Below are positions 35,037 through 48,800 of a stretch of DNA of 64,000 nt, one piece after another. The translations under genes and the position numbers were made by a program. Within the stretch, counting starts at the first letter, position 1. The number at the start of each line of letters is the position of its first letter. The stretch spans positions 62,001 through 126,000 of the forward strand of contig JBBELK010001010.1 of assembly GCA_037783545.1 (NCBI GenBank), read 5' to 3'. The notes under the pieces are model-generated. The model saw only the letters and a list, made by a program, of their open reading frames with translations, was not told where the DNA came from and made no database searches. The stretch is from Henricia sp. BOLD:AAB3569 (taxonomy: Eukaryota > Echinodermata > Asteroidea > Spinulosida > Echinasteridae).

Positions 35037-36230
35037 GCCCCCGTCACACTTATTCGGAATTAGCAGGAATCGAGCAGAACCAGCCGGAATGAAACATTTT
35101 CAAAATTCGTGCCACATTCGGGCGGGAATTTCAAACTGACCAACATTCTTACAGCTTTGTAAGAATGCCGTTCGAATACTTAGAATGCGCTTCGAACCCG
35201 CCTCGAATGATTCTTGCACATTCCGGGTGTATTAGCTTTCGAATGCAGTTCAAATGTAGTTGGAACACAGTAGGAATACCTATAGAATGCTGTTAGAATG
35301 CAGTAAGAATATTAAGAATACACTTCGAATGCCGTACGAGTGCGGTTCGATTGCTGCCCGAATACCACCCGAAGTCTGGTTGGAAGGTGCCTCGAATGCT
35401 GTACGAATTCACCTCAAATGCAGTCAGAACGCTTCCGGAATAGCCGCCGAATATATGTTTCGAACGTCTAATAATTCAAAGAAAATGCAGCTCGAATACT
35501 TAGAATGTACTTCGAATGTGCTTATAATGTAACACGAATGTCCCGAGTGTACCAATTATGCCACCGGAATGGTCCCCAATAGGGTATATAAAACGCTGCG
35601 GAATCTAGCATTTTCATCAGTCTCAGCCCAGACATCATAGAGTATGGACCCCCTGGACCATGTTGCTATGCGATTCGGTGGTGTTCTGAATTACGTCCGG
35701 ACTCATTCAAGGGGCAATCGGGACGTTCCGACTGCATTCGAGATGTATTCGAGCGTCAATCGAAATATTCAGAGAAGGCATTCTAAGTGCATTCCAGCTG
35801 AACTATTTTAATATCGAAATAGATTCCGGCAGCAATCGAGATGCACTCGAGGTGCATTCCGGCTCAATCGATGCACATTGGGGACATTTTGGCAGGATTG
35901 CCATGGCTTGCCATTTCGATTTTTCCCTCGAACGCGATCACAATGTTTCGAATTATGTTGGAATGCCGTAAGAATAGTTAGAATGCAGTCAAAATGCAGT
36001 TAGAATACACTAAGAATGCCGTTCGATATTTCTCCTCTTCGAATGCACCTCGAATGTTTTGAGCAGGAGCAAAACATTTGGGCCGACCACAAGAATGGGC
36101 CCAAATGTTTGGAATGCACTCAGAATGCAGTCAGAGTTTTTAGAATGCACTTCGAATATCCCAGGATATACGAAGAAGTTTCTTCCCGACGGCACCCCGG
36201 CTCATTCCGCCTCTAGTGTGACTGGGGTAT
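35037..36230. mobile_element. PIF/Harbinger-like non-autonomous element, copy 1
   Basis: The terminal repeats gcccccgtcacact and agtgtgactggggtat are inverted. The word taa flanks it at 35034-35036 and 36231-36233, the 3-bp duplication typical of Harbinger elements. It split a MITE that starts ggggccaatttcatggcgct at 35011. The interior is packed with degenerate gaatgc and ttcgaatgc words. At 35644 a stub reads MDPLDHVA, matching the fuller stub of copy 2. Confidence 0.65.
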
Positions 36231-36761
36231 TAAGCGCTAGCTGAAAACGTGTGCTTACTGTATGTATGTAGCAGAAACAATAATCGTGATCTTTTGCTAT
36301 TTCACATTGTGACGTTAATTAGGGATTAAAGTGGGTTTGGTCGTTTGAAACCGGCTAATGGCCTGGACGATCGAGTGAAAATGGTTCGAGATAATGGCCT
36401 GAGTGTTTAGGACTAACGGGCTGATCTTTATCGTCCGTTTGAAACTGGTCATGTGACGTGCTGTCACCAGTAGGAATGTTATAAATTGAAAATAACGCCC
36501 GGGTGCAAAGCGTCGTGCTCCAGTAACAACCCAAGCAGTTTTTGTAAATATATTTAGCTTTTAGGTACATAGACCAAACCCCGTCATGGTCGCCCCTGCA
36601 AAGGATCTATATTCCGTTTGGTGAGAAACCCGTATATGACTTATCACATACATTTTTGATAGTGTACCTTTTAACATTAAAATAAAATTTTAATTGGACT
36701 GGGAGGACATAAAGTATGTCCAACCGTCCGTTAATGTACCCGTGATTTTTCTCTTGTTTAG

Positions 36762-36821
36762 TGACAACGATGCTTGGAGGTATCTTTTCTCGGCGCAGGC
36801 GTAGGCGTACAAGTGCAGGAG
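36762..36821 (+). CDS. gene B exon 1 (proposed start-codon exon, polybasic)
   Basis: The acceptor ttctcttgtttag and donor gtaagg bound a 60-bp phase 1-1 exon. The ATG lies 8 nt inside, as in gene A. It codes MLGGIFSRRRRRRTSAG; the six Arg could act as a nuclear-localisation or nucleic-acid-binding patch (inference). Support rests on splice words, phase and the matching layout in gene A. Confidence 0.45.
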
Positions 36822-39800
36822 GTAAGGCGAACCGTCCGAAAACAGGCATGTACGCAATAATTGGCGTTAAATGTACCAAAGGGTGGAAAATACTTGGTTT
36901 TAAATACTGAACAATTAGCCCTATGGAAAATCAAAGGGATAGTTAGTGTAGCAGGTGGCCTAGGTTCAAGGACAGGATGTAACGTTTTTTCATTGTTATA
37001 GGTTTTCTCGTTTTTTTGCTGAACAAGTATCCGTCATTATGAAGCCAAGATTAGGCCAAAAGTTGTTTAGCATGTCATGGGCCCTTTAATATGTTTGTGC
37101 GCATGGTACTGTATTTGCATAATAGTTCGACAGGTTCGATGAAACGTAGGAATATTATATTTTATTCGCTCGAATTCATCAGAAATGTATTCGATTTCAT
37201 TGGTTCTTATTTATTTGCACGTTATTAAATTTCATTTAATATGCATTCACATTTTGTTCGCTGAGACATCCAGATTATATGTACAATTTGCGTCAATCAA
37301 ATACAAAGCATTGTATCTTCATTCAATCTAGCAGAAGCTCGGGGCTTGGGCGAATATAGTCTGGCAAATATAGTCTAGAATATTAGTTATTTTTAAAAGT
37401 ACCCTTCAAAATCAATTGTCTTTCGATCTGATGGTGCTTTCCGTATACATATTATCCCGTACCAGGTGAAACAGAAGACCAGCGTTTAAGCCCAGCTGTC
37501 TTGAAGAGGTTCGCCGACTGCATGCATGCACAGAAATGGAGGTGTGTCTTCAGAGACCTTATGTCCAACTACTCTGGGCAGCAGCCAGTCAACGTTCTAA
37601 TTGGGGACATTGAGGAGAGTTATCCACAGCAGCCAGTGGAGCAGAGGTATCGGGCGCTCTGTACTTGGCGAGAGAAGATGGGAGATCAAGCTACATTGCA
37701 AGTTCTTATGGAAACATTGGAGAAGAACGACTACCAAAACCCGTATGATGGAGAATCTAGTCACCAGTCAGGATCTATAAAGGATACAAGCAAATCAGAG
37801 CAGGAACATACTGGTGAGTACACATCAGAGTCTAATACTGACTCGGCGATAAGCTCCGTTAATATCAGCATTTTGCCGATATAGATCATATCGGCATCTA
37901 AATATCAACTAAAACCGATAGGGCCTATCAAATATTAAAGCAGTTTTTCAATGTACAAATTAAATTAGTGGTTTAGTTGTTCCTCACTGATTGGGGTTGG
38001 CTATCATGCGAGTATAGCAAGTCCTATACAAACCCTTCAATTGGAAAACCATCCCTCCCAGAGGGTGCAGGGTGCACTATACCGTGATTCGAGACCACCA
38101 GTTGGCTTTATAGCTCAATTGGCGTTAAATGTACCAAAGGGTGCAAAATACTTAAATACTGAACAATTAGTTCATAATATGATACAAACTGATGGAAAAT
38201 CAAAGGGATAGTTAGTATAGCAGGTGGCCTAGGTTCAAGGACAGGATGTGAAGTTTTTTCATTGTTATAGGTTTTCTCGTTTACTGCAAAAAAATGGGGT
38301 GTTAAATTTCTGGCACCAAGGTTTTTTAATTCTTTGGGTGTTACATTTGTGTCAAACGAACACCGGTGTTAGTCGGTTAACAGCAGAAAAAGTGGTGTAG
38401 ATTTTGCACTGTGTTACACTTGATAAACTGCGCTTGATCATAATCCGTGACGCTTATATTAGTTTTCCAATTGCTGATGGGATGTCGGTCACGTGTTCGC
38501 GCTCGCGCTTAAACAGTCGCTTGAGAGACATGACAGACGGTCTGTGGTTGAACACTCTACGTGTCATCGAACATGTCGAACTATTATGCAAATACGGTAC
38601 CATGCGCATAAAACAAAACAACTTTTGGCCTAATCTTGGCTTCATAATGATGGATTACTTGTTCAGCAAGACATACTATTGTTCGTTTGGATGTAAAATC
38701 AATAAAAGGTAGCCTTTTTCAACTTTCAAGATTTCATTGCAATAACCACAGACAGAGGGCGCTGTTTGGAGTGCATCACGTAAGGAAGACAGAAGGGAAA
38801 AGTTAAGAAAAAACAAGACTTCAAGTTGGACTTGTGGCAAATTGCTGCAGTTTTCTTCCCCAGTTTTGTCATGAAAAACAAAATCAAACAGGCATGGATT
38901 ACAAAAGTTCTAAGAAGTTTAAGAAAAAAGGTGAATTTTTTGTGCACAGTTGAGTGGTTTTCCTGTGTTTGCCTCTTGTGACATCATGACCTTCATCATA
39001 AATATGCATATTTACATTAGCATAACAACTAAAAACCTTTGTTTTAACTCAAAACAAGCTCCAAATAGGATGTTTATGACAAACTGAGTAGAGTGGTTTT
39101 ATAACATAGGCCTACATGTACCGTATTTCATTGATACAAATCCCAAATCATGGGCCCTTTAAGCTGGTATATAAGAACTGGCATTATGCTTTGTTGTACT
39201 AGGTGCATCAAACATTCTAAACGTCGATGCACCGAACCGTCCAAACGTCGATGCACTAAACGCAGGCGCACCGAACCGTCTTAACATCGATGAACGGCTG
39301 CTCCTTCGCATTTCTAAAGAGGGCAGTCCTGACTGGAAGCAACTGGCCATTAACTTGGGATTGAGCACCGCTGAAATCGATAGATTCGAAGCCGACAACA
39401 GGAACAACTTGATGGAGCAGTGCCGTAGGATGTTGGTCGCCTGGTGTAGGAAACAAGGCGGTGAGGAAGAAGCACGACAAGGACTCATCAATGCTCTGGA
39501 AGAAACTGGACGAATGGACTTGGTACATCTACTCGGTAAGAAAATAATTTGTGAGTACGGCACAACATTGGATCATAAAGTTAATGCAGTGCAACACATC
39601 ATTGAGCAAATTCGGAAAATGTGAATGTCAAGATACCCTGGTCAAACATACCTGTGTTCACAAAACCAACCGAGCTATCCAGTTTGCTGTTGACGATCTC
39701 CAAGGTGGACAATTAACCTTGTTTGGGACAGGGGACTGCGAAATAATTCTTGATACTAGGTACGGGGGCAGATTGTACCATTTTAGACTTATTTCAAGTC

Positions 39801-42800
39801 TGAGATCGCGCATACTTCACAAATTTATGAGAAGTACCTTAATTGGTGATACGCAATATCAGACTTGAAATAAGTCTAAAAAGCACAACCCATCCCCGTA
39901 CCTGATATCAAGATTTTGCTCTAACGCTTCCCCCTGTTTGAGACTGAAACCCCGTCATCACTAGAAAGCTAACTGTAAATTGTTGTGTTGTTGTGATTTT
40001 TGAGACGAAATAAAAGAAATGAAATGAAATGAAATGGTACCTCACTCCAGGGTTGATTTATCCAATAAACATCATAAGCACTGTGGCTTTGTTGACCACG
40101 TGCGGAAGCAGGGATTACGATCTGCACACATGATTTTGCATTTTGTTCGACATCTGAACTTTGTAGATCATTATTCTTATGGGTGTCCCTTTGGCAACTT
40201 TCAGCATTTTTAACAATATGCAGGTATAGAGTACTACAGTGAAAACGTCACCCTGTGTGTGTTACCAAGGTTACTGGGTCTACACTAAAACCATTGATCT
40301 GTTTCCCTGCGCTTTAGCAATGTACGTTTCAGATTACCAGCGAATGTTTAGACCCAGTTACCATGGCAACTGACGTCACACTTTAGTAGTCAATAGCCCG
40401 ATGTCGTTATGCACTATGCACATTTTCTCTGTAAAGTAAACTTTATTCATTTGGAAAAGAAATTTTTATACAATAAAAATTTATGAAAGGGGAATTTATT
40501 TAAAGAGGCGTTATAGCCAAAGAAAAAATACCTTGTGCTCCACATGTGCAAGTGCAGCTCGTAAATTTTAATGCAAAGCGCAAGCAGTATTACCTACTAC
40601 AATAAAGCTATTACGAACTTCGCAAAGACTGACAATTTTAGCGATGAGTCGCAGTATGGTCACCGCCATTTTTTCCGAATACTGAGCAAAGTCTTGCCGT
40701 ACAGGTTCTTTGTGCATTCCTTTGGCAATACGCACCCCTCCCTCCCCCGGCCCCCGCCCCTCCCCCGGCCCCCGCCAGCATTATGGAATTCCGTTATGCA
40801 TCATGCATGGGTTCCGTCCTGCAATAATGTTTGTTTTCTTGAGGTCATGATACCTGCAAGTGACGGATCTCTGTCGAACAGGAATACCTGAAACATACGC
40901 CAAATTGAAGAAACAATTGTGGGGTGAAAAAGGGCATCCAATCCAATCCAAAAGGGCATCTAATCCAATCCAAAAGGGCATCTAATCCAATCGCCGATCT
41001 TTCCAAAATAGAAAACTCAACCTCATTGGCTGCGCGTTGGACAAGCTAAAAACGTTTTGCGCTTCTCGACTGGCAGCGCACAAGCTGCAAACTGCAGCTC
41101 CTGTGCAAACCAATGGCACACGCGCGTATTTCCGCGATGGTGTGAATGCCCCTTCGGACAGTTTATGCATCCCTATTGGCTGACAGCAGTTTTAAACTGG
41201 CGATAAACGCCCAATCAGTCTTATAAGGGCCGCACTATATCGTAGAAAAATGGCTTTGCGCGCGGCTGCTCCATAGGTTTGTATACAGGAGCTGGTTTGC
41301 CGCTTGTGCGTGGCCAGTCACGACGCGCAAGACGCTTTGGGCTGGGTCAAAGTTCAAATATGGTAAACTTTGACGCGGTGCGCTGAACTTTCCAACGCGC
41401 AGCCAATGAGGCATCAGAGAAGCCCCAAGTTACTGCAGCAGTGAAATTTTTCTATTTTGGAGAGATATATGGCTGGGACCTCATCAGACTCCCGAATTTT
41501 CCGCTTTGTTTTTTTGCCAGATTCCGTTCTTTAAATTTCAAATTCCGTTTTTTGCTGGTGTTAATTTTGGCAAAATTCCGTGAAAACAACGGTGTTATTT
41601 AAAACTACAAAAAAAACACATGTCTGCTACTTTTTGCTGGCTAGATGATCGGCTACGGTGTGTTTGCGACGAAATTCTAAGCTATGGGAACAATATTTGC
41701 AGAATAGGATGCCATCTGAAACATAAAGTATACTTAGGGAAACCGACGAACTCGGAGATCTGGCGATAGAGTTTCGTTTTTCAGTTTTCTGGACGGCAAA
41801 GCCTTCCACCTTTTCAACATTTCTCCAGCATGACAGCTCACATGGAGTGATCACAGCCACAGATCACGCGTCTTGCACATGCATGATGCAGCATAGACTG
41901 GTTCCCATCCACATATTCCACACACTTTGTCCACATGACAAATAAATATCGGAGTATGAATAGGCGATTGGATCGAGTACCAATCTAAAGGCAACACAAA
42001 ATTTAGCGGGTTCTCAGGCCATGCGTTACACATTGCAGGATACCACGGACTGTTTGGCAGCTGCCGATGGATCGATCTATAGGATTACAGGATTGGGCTT
42101 GGGCTTTCTTAATTCTAGGGCATTTCAAGAATTTGGAGAAAAAAACACTATGCGGCTTAAATACAAACTGAATTTGCGACTTTGTTATAATAATAATAAT
42201 AATAGTGGCCTCTTATAGAGCGCTCAGGTCCGTCAGGCATGACGCTCATGGCGCTGTACAAGCAAAATTTATACAAATACAAAAGAAAATACAATATAAC
42301 TATAAGACTATATAAGACACTATATAAGACTAACTTAACTTAGCTTTGGAGAGGATTCTTGCTGAGACTCGGAACAGTTCGGACGTGTTTGTGGGTGCCT
42401 TTGAGCGCGCCAAAATTTAAATCTGCGTCATCAATCACTCTGTGTTTTTCAAGTCTTCAAATCCTCTGATCTTCGATCAACCTTTCTAGCATACTTTGGT
42501 AAGCAATATCATAGAATCAGGAGGCCATATATTACCATTTTTGCATTATTATTTTTTTCCCAATTAGGCCTGAAATCGGTCAGAAATGGCCGATGACAGC
42601 GCCGATCCTGACACTTTATGGGATCAACTATCCCAATCTACGCCAATGGAAACCCAACTACCCAAATATGACGATCAAAAACCCCGTTCAACTATTGACG
42701 TCCTGATCAGCCAAGCCCAGAATAGCTCCCAATCACAAAATAAAAATAGGAAACGACCTAAATCAAGTCAATCCTATAGTGAAATATACACAGACTCCGA

Positions 42801-45800
42801 TAACGACCAGAGTAAACCTAAACGCCGTAACCTAACCCAAAGTAATCCTAACCAGCCAACGCTAATTATCATAAACTCGCCCGACATCAACCTTGCCAAA
42901 GTAAGTCCAATCAAAATTGCTAAAGCTCTTAATAATATAGGCGGTGGCATGATTAAGAATGTAGCTAAGAACAATAAAGGCGGCATAACGGTTCGATGTT
43001 ATACACCAGCCCAAGCACAGAAATTAAAGGGTATATCACAACTTGACCAGTGGGCGGTGACGACTGAGTATGCTAAATCTGAGATACAGAGTAAGGGCGT
43101 CATTACCGGCATACCTAGCGACATTACCGAAGATGACCTCCTTATAGCATGTGACCAGGACGGAGTGATAGATGTAAAACGCCTGATGCGCAGAATAGAC
43201 GGTCAACTGGAACCAAGCCTCTCTGTATGTCTAACCTTCAATACCCCAACCCTTCCCGAAAAACTACAAATAGGATATCAATATTTCACAGTGAAACCCT
43301 ACATCCCCCCGGTGATTCGATGCTACAACTGCCAAAGACTTGGTCATACTGCGACAAACTGCCGAAGTTCAACTCGCTGTGTGCGATGTGGAGAGGCACA
43401 CACTTTCGACCAATGCCACCAAAAAGAAAAGGTCAAGTGCTGCCGTTGCGGGGAGAACCATTCATCTGCATATGGAGGATGCAACACCTTTAAGCAAGAA
43501 AAGAAAATCCAGGGTTTGAGAATCACCTACAACATTTCCTACGCGGACGCTGCCAAGGCCATCAGAACAGACATCTCCATTCAACCGGACGCACTGACCC
43601 AATTAACGCCACGACCAAATCCTATAACAAGCCGATGGAACACCCCAGTAATGACTTTGCCACCCAACAACTCGACCATCAAAACAAAGATTCAGCCCCA
43701 AGCTCCGCCCCAAACAACACCCACCAAACCACGACCTAAACTTCAGGATGCAACAACGCAGACAGATCGAACAACGACTAGTACACAAACAGAACGCACA
43801 CACCAGTGTCTGTTCAATGAACAATACCTCATTGAAGCCCTGACAGGTGCGCTCCAAATCTGGGACACCATTAAGAAGAAAGACGAAAGAGTCACTGCCA
43901 TCAAATCACTCATTGACCACCTGGGCCATTCAGAAGAGGCAGCGAAGCACAAAGAAACTAAGCCAAGCAAACGAAGAGAATCATCTCAGTCTCCAGTTAC
44001 CACAAGGAAAAACGACCAACCGAGCCAGAAAACACCCCAAACTAAAATGCCCCCACCCAATACAACCAAACAAAGTAGCAGTCAATCCGCCAAGTCTAAA
44101 CCAAATAAAACATGATTACTTTCATTATGGCAAGTCTACTAATCCTACAATGGAATGCGCAATCACTTAATGCACATAATAAAGAATTTAAAGGTGCAAT
44201 TAACACTTGGACACCAAAACCTGATATTGTCTGTATCCAAGAAACATGGTTCAAAAAAGACAAAATATATACTTTACCAGGTTACGACATATACCGCAAT
44301 GACAGAAAAAACACATCTAAAAAAAGCGGAGGTGGTTGCGCATTCCTTGTCAAACATGGACTTGCTTTTAAATATATTTTAAGCTCAGACAATGATATTA
44401 TTGAATATCAGATTGGGGAAATTTATGATGCTAATAAAAATAAACTTAATATAGTAAATGTATATAACCCCTGTGCCTTTTTAAAAACCAATTCTTTTAA
44501 TCAAATCTTTGAGAATATCGAAGAAAAACAATGTATTATATGCGGTGACTTTAATGGTCACAATCCCATCTGGGGCAGCTCCAAACTTGATAATAACGGC
44601 CATATTATTGAAGACACCTTTTCCCAGCATAACTTTATCTGCATAAATTCTGGTGAAGGCACTCGGGTTAATACATCTCACAATTCACTCTCTTGCATTG
44701 ATCTCACCTTTGTTTCTCCTGGCATAGCTGCAAAATGCAATTGGACAGTGCTCGATGACACATGGGGAAGCGACCACTGTCCAATTGCTATTGAAGTTAA
44801 TCATCCCACTCATCGAAATGCAACCCATTCTGCTCCTAACTGGTCACTCAAAAAAGCTGACTGGATAAAATTCCAAGACGTTTGCAGTCAATACACCACT
44901 GAACCAAATACCTCTGGTGATATTGATATTGTTTATAATAACTTCATGGAACAACTCGATACAGCAATGACTAGCTCAATCCCTAAAACCAATCCGAACT
45001 ACCCCAAACCTCCAACATCCTGGTGGGATGATGACTGTAAAAAAGTCATTGATGACAAAAAGAATGCTCTGAAACAAGCTAGGAAAACTCGCCTCCCGGC
45101 TGATTTCATAGCCTACAAGAAAGCTTGCGCTATTGCCAGGAAAACAATAAGAAATGCTAAACGTAAAGATTGGGAAACCTTTTGCAATAATCTTAATCCC
45201 AAAACGAACACTAAAGTAATATGGAACAAAATCAAAAGCATCGAGAAAACACATTGTCGCAAAAGTATCCCAGTCATACGGTATGGTGATAACGATGCAA
45301 TTACTGATGAAGACAAGGTTGAGGCTCTTGCAGATAACTTTGCTAAAGTTAGCAGCAATGAGAATTATAGTCCTACCTTTATTAACAATAAACTAGAAAG
45401 AGAAAATGACCTTACTCTGACTGATTATAACGATAGTGTCATTAATGAACCGTTTACTCTGGAGGAATTGAACAGTGCTATTGATACCTCTAAATGTACT
45501 ACCCCAGGGAAAGACGGTATCAGCAATTTTGTGATTAAACACATTCCGACTAAAATTCGTGATTTCCTTTTAATCATTTTTAACATGATATGGCATAATT
45601 CCCAATGCCCCAAACCATGGAAGGATGCTATACTCATCCCCATCCTTAAACCTGGGAAAAATGCTACTAACCCAGTATCTTATAGGCCTATCTCCCTCAC
45701 ATCAACCCTCTGTAAGCTAATGGAGCGTATGGTTAACTCACGCTTAACATGGTACCTAGAAACAAATAATCTTATCTCATCTAAACAGAGTGGTTTCCGA

Positions 45801-48800
45801 AAGGGAAAAAGTACAAAAGACAACATCATCAACCTTGAAACTTCTATTAACAAAGCTAAAGCTAACAAAGAAAGCACACTTGCTGTCTTTCTAGATATCG
45901 AAAAGGCCTATGATATGCTGTGGCGCAAAGGTATTATCATAAAACTTCAAAGTATGGGTATACATGGTAGAATGACAAGATGGATTAACAATTTTCTTAG
46001 TGAAAGAAAATTTCAAGTTAAAATAAACAACGCCCTCTCGAAACCTAGAATACTTGAAAATGGTGTTCCCCAGGGGAGTGTAATTAGCCCCCCTATTGTT
46101 TAATGTGGCCGTCAATGATCTCTCTCATAATTTGACCGATATACATGTGTCTCAATACGCAGATGACATTGCCATATGGAAATCAAACAGAAATATCCCC
46201 TTTCTTGAAAAGAAAATCCAAAGGAGCTTGAACAATATTAATACTTGGTGCGAGAAATGGGGATTTAAGTTATCTGCTCCAAAAACGAATGCTGTTCTCT
46301 TTACCAACAAAAATAAGCCGAACATTTCTTTACGTCTCAAAGACAATGTCATACAGGTTCTAAAATCGGTGAAATTTTTGGGAGTGATCTTTGATGACAA
46401 ATTGACATGGAAAGAACACATTGATAACGTTCTTGTTAAATGTAAAAAGAAAATGAACATCCTGCGTTGTATAAGTGGAAACACATGGGGCGCCAACTGC
46501 AAAACCCTCTTCCAATTCTATTCAGCCCTTATCAAACCACATCTAGAATATGGATGTGAAGCATTCGACTCTGCTTCTGCAACAATTAAAAGCAAACTCG
46601 ATAGTATTCAATTTCAGGCACTTAAAATATGTACCGGGGCCATCCAAGGTTCCCCTTATTTAAACTCAGACTCGAATGTGGTGACCCTCCTCTAGCCTTA
46701 CGCCGTCAGTTTTTGAACAATTTATACTTCCTTAAACTTCAGAGACATGAAAATCATCCTAACAAATGTCTAGAAAAAGACAACTGGCAAAAACATTATT
46801 TTGCTAAGAAATGGTCTGATTCTCATCACAAAACCCCATTCGAGGCTAGAGTCTCTCAACCTTCCATAAACACCTTCCCACTATGGAACACCTTTCCTTT
46901 TTGGCACTTTTATAAACCCCTTGTATCATCAGAAATCCTATCCCGGGTGGCCCATTTAAGCGACATTCGTGATAAGGGCAGTATTAGCACTGAAGTAATC
47001 AACACGTCCTGGAACCATTTCCTTCACATTTACACTGATGGTTCCTTAAATCCCGCTCTAGACACAGTGGGTTGTGGAATTCATATACCACTTTTAAAAA
47101 TCTCCAAAGGTGTCAGACTTAATGATGGAATATCAATTTTCTCAGCCGAACTGTTTGCCATTCTTTTAGCCCTTGAATGGGTCGAAGATGTCAAGCCTAT
47201 GCGTACTTGCATCTTTAGTGATTGCTTAAGTGCTATTCAAGCCATAACAAAATCCCCTCCAGAAAATAAAATTGCTTGTGATATTCGTCATACTCTGATT
47301 AACATCACGCATCAAGGTAATACTGTTTATTTCGAGTGGATTCCTAGCCATTGTGGAATCGCAGGAAATGAAAAAGTAGACAATGTTGCTAAGTGGACCA
47401 CCCACAAACACAACATTGATCACTACATCCCTTTCGCAGATACCGAAATCAAACACCAACTTAAAAAACAACTCCTTGACGAGTGGGAAAAATCTACCCC
47501 TAAACTCGATCCTAACAAACACTGTCAACTCAACCCTTCCTTTTCGTTTACAACATGGGGGAAAAAGCGCCCTCAAGAAGTTATTCTTCATAGACTTCGC
47601 CTTGGCGTTGGAAAAGGCCTCAAGACATTTCTCCATTATTTAGGAAAACATCTGAATGGTATCTGCGAAGACTGTGGTGTGAGTGATAATGTTGAACACT
47701 TTCTGCTTAGTTGCAAACAATTTGACAATCAAAGACAATCTCTCAAACGTGCCTTAAACCTAACGGACTCTCAGATGACATTGACTAAACTTCTTGGGCA
47801 GAAACAACATAGTCAGGAAGTCCTTAATTATGTTAAAAACTGTAATATTAAGATTTAAGTTTTTAGATTAATTCTTATTCATATATGGCCTCTGTGATAT
47901 TTATGATATTGCGCATGTGTGGGGGATTATGTGGAGGACAGTTAACGCTGGCGATTGGACGGGCACAGTGCCGCCCCTCGTCACCCGGAGGAATGCGGAC
48001 CTGAAATGAGTACCGGGTGGGGGCCTTGCGCCCTCACTTGGGAAACGGCCGGCCTTGCGGGACCCTTTGTGGCACTTGTCTGAAAAATCGCCGGCGTACC
48101 TCCCACCTCTAATCATATGCATATTTTCATTTGTTCATGATTAGTGATTTTTGTTACTTTCCACACGTTCCGTCGTTTCCGAGTCTATTTCAAATGCATA
48201 ATTTATTCAGTTGGATAGCACTTGGAACTAGTGACACTGACGTCATGCATCGCAATAAACAGTTCATGGCACAAAGGGCACACTGATTGCCATACGTGCC
48301 ATTTATCCTACTACAACAACAACAACAACTTAACTTAGGTAAAAATGCAGGGTAATCAGTTCAAAGAAAACAGAATTACAAAGTAAACAGGTGAGTTTTG
48401 AGTAGTTGTTTGAAAGAACTAGCGGATGAAGCTTGGCGGAGAAGAAGAGGTAGATTGTTCCAGAGAGATGGGCCTGCGTGGGAAAAGCTGTGGTCACCCC
48501 AAGAGTGCCGTGATCGGGGAACCTGAAGGAGCAAAGAGTGTGACGACCGTAGTCTGTGAGATGGTAGATATGCCTGAATAGAGTTCTGCAAGTAGGTTGG
48601 TGAGAAGCCATGGACTGCGTAGTAGACCAACAACAGAACTTTGAACGTGATTCGCTTTTCAACAGGTAACCAGTGAAGAGACTGAAGAACAGGTGTTATG
48701 TGACATGCTTTCTTGGTGAGGGTTACCAGTCTAGCTGCAGAGTTCTGAAGGCGTTGAAGTTTAGACAGATGTTGTTGGGAAAGGCTGAGAAAGAGGGAAT

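Larger units (their letters stand above)
42344..48326 (+). mobile_element. near full-length I-type LINE with RNase H, 5.98 kb
   Basis: A 12-bp direct duplication aacttaacttag (42332-42343 and 48327-48338) brackets the element exactly. The order is a 5' UTR of about 240 bp, a gag-like ORF1, an ORF2 with endonuclease, RT and RNase H, and a 3' UTR ending in an acaacaac repeat. RNase H downstream of RT and CCHC knuckles in ORF1 place it in the I/Nimb-type group; the exact clade is inferred. It lies in sense orientation in gene B intron 3, inside a CR1 element. Two single-base frameshifts break ORF2. Confidence 0.85.

Noticed and set aside
37501-37884. stand-alone small Death-domain gene
   Set aside because: Splice words and phase 1 at both ends show it is an internal exon of gene B; the apparent stop lies in the intron.
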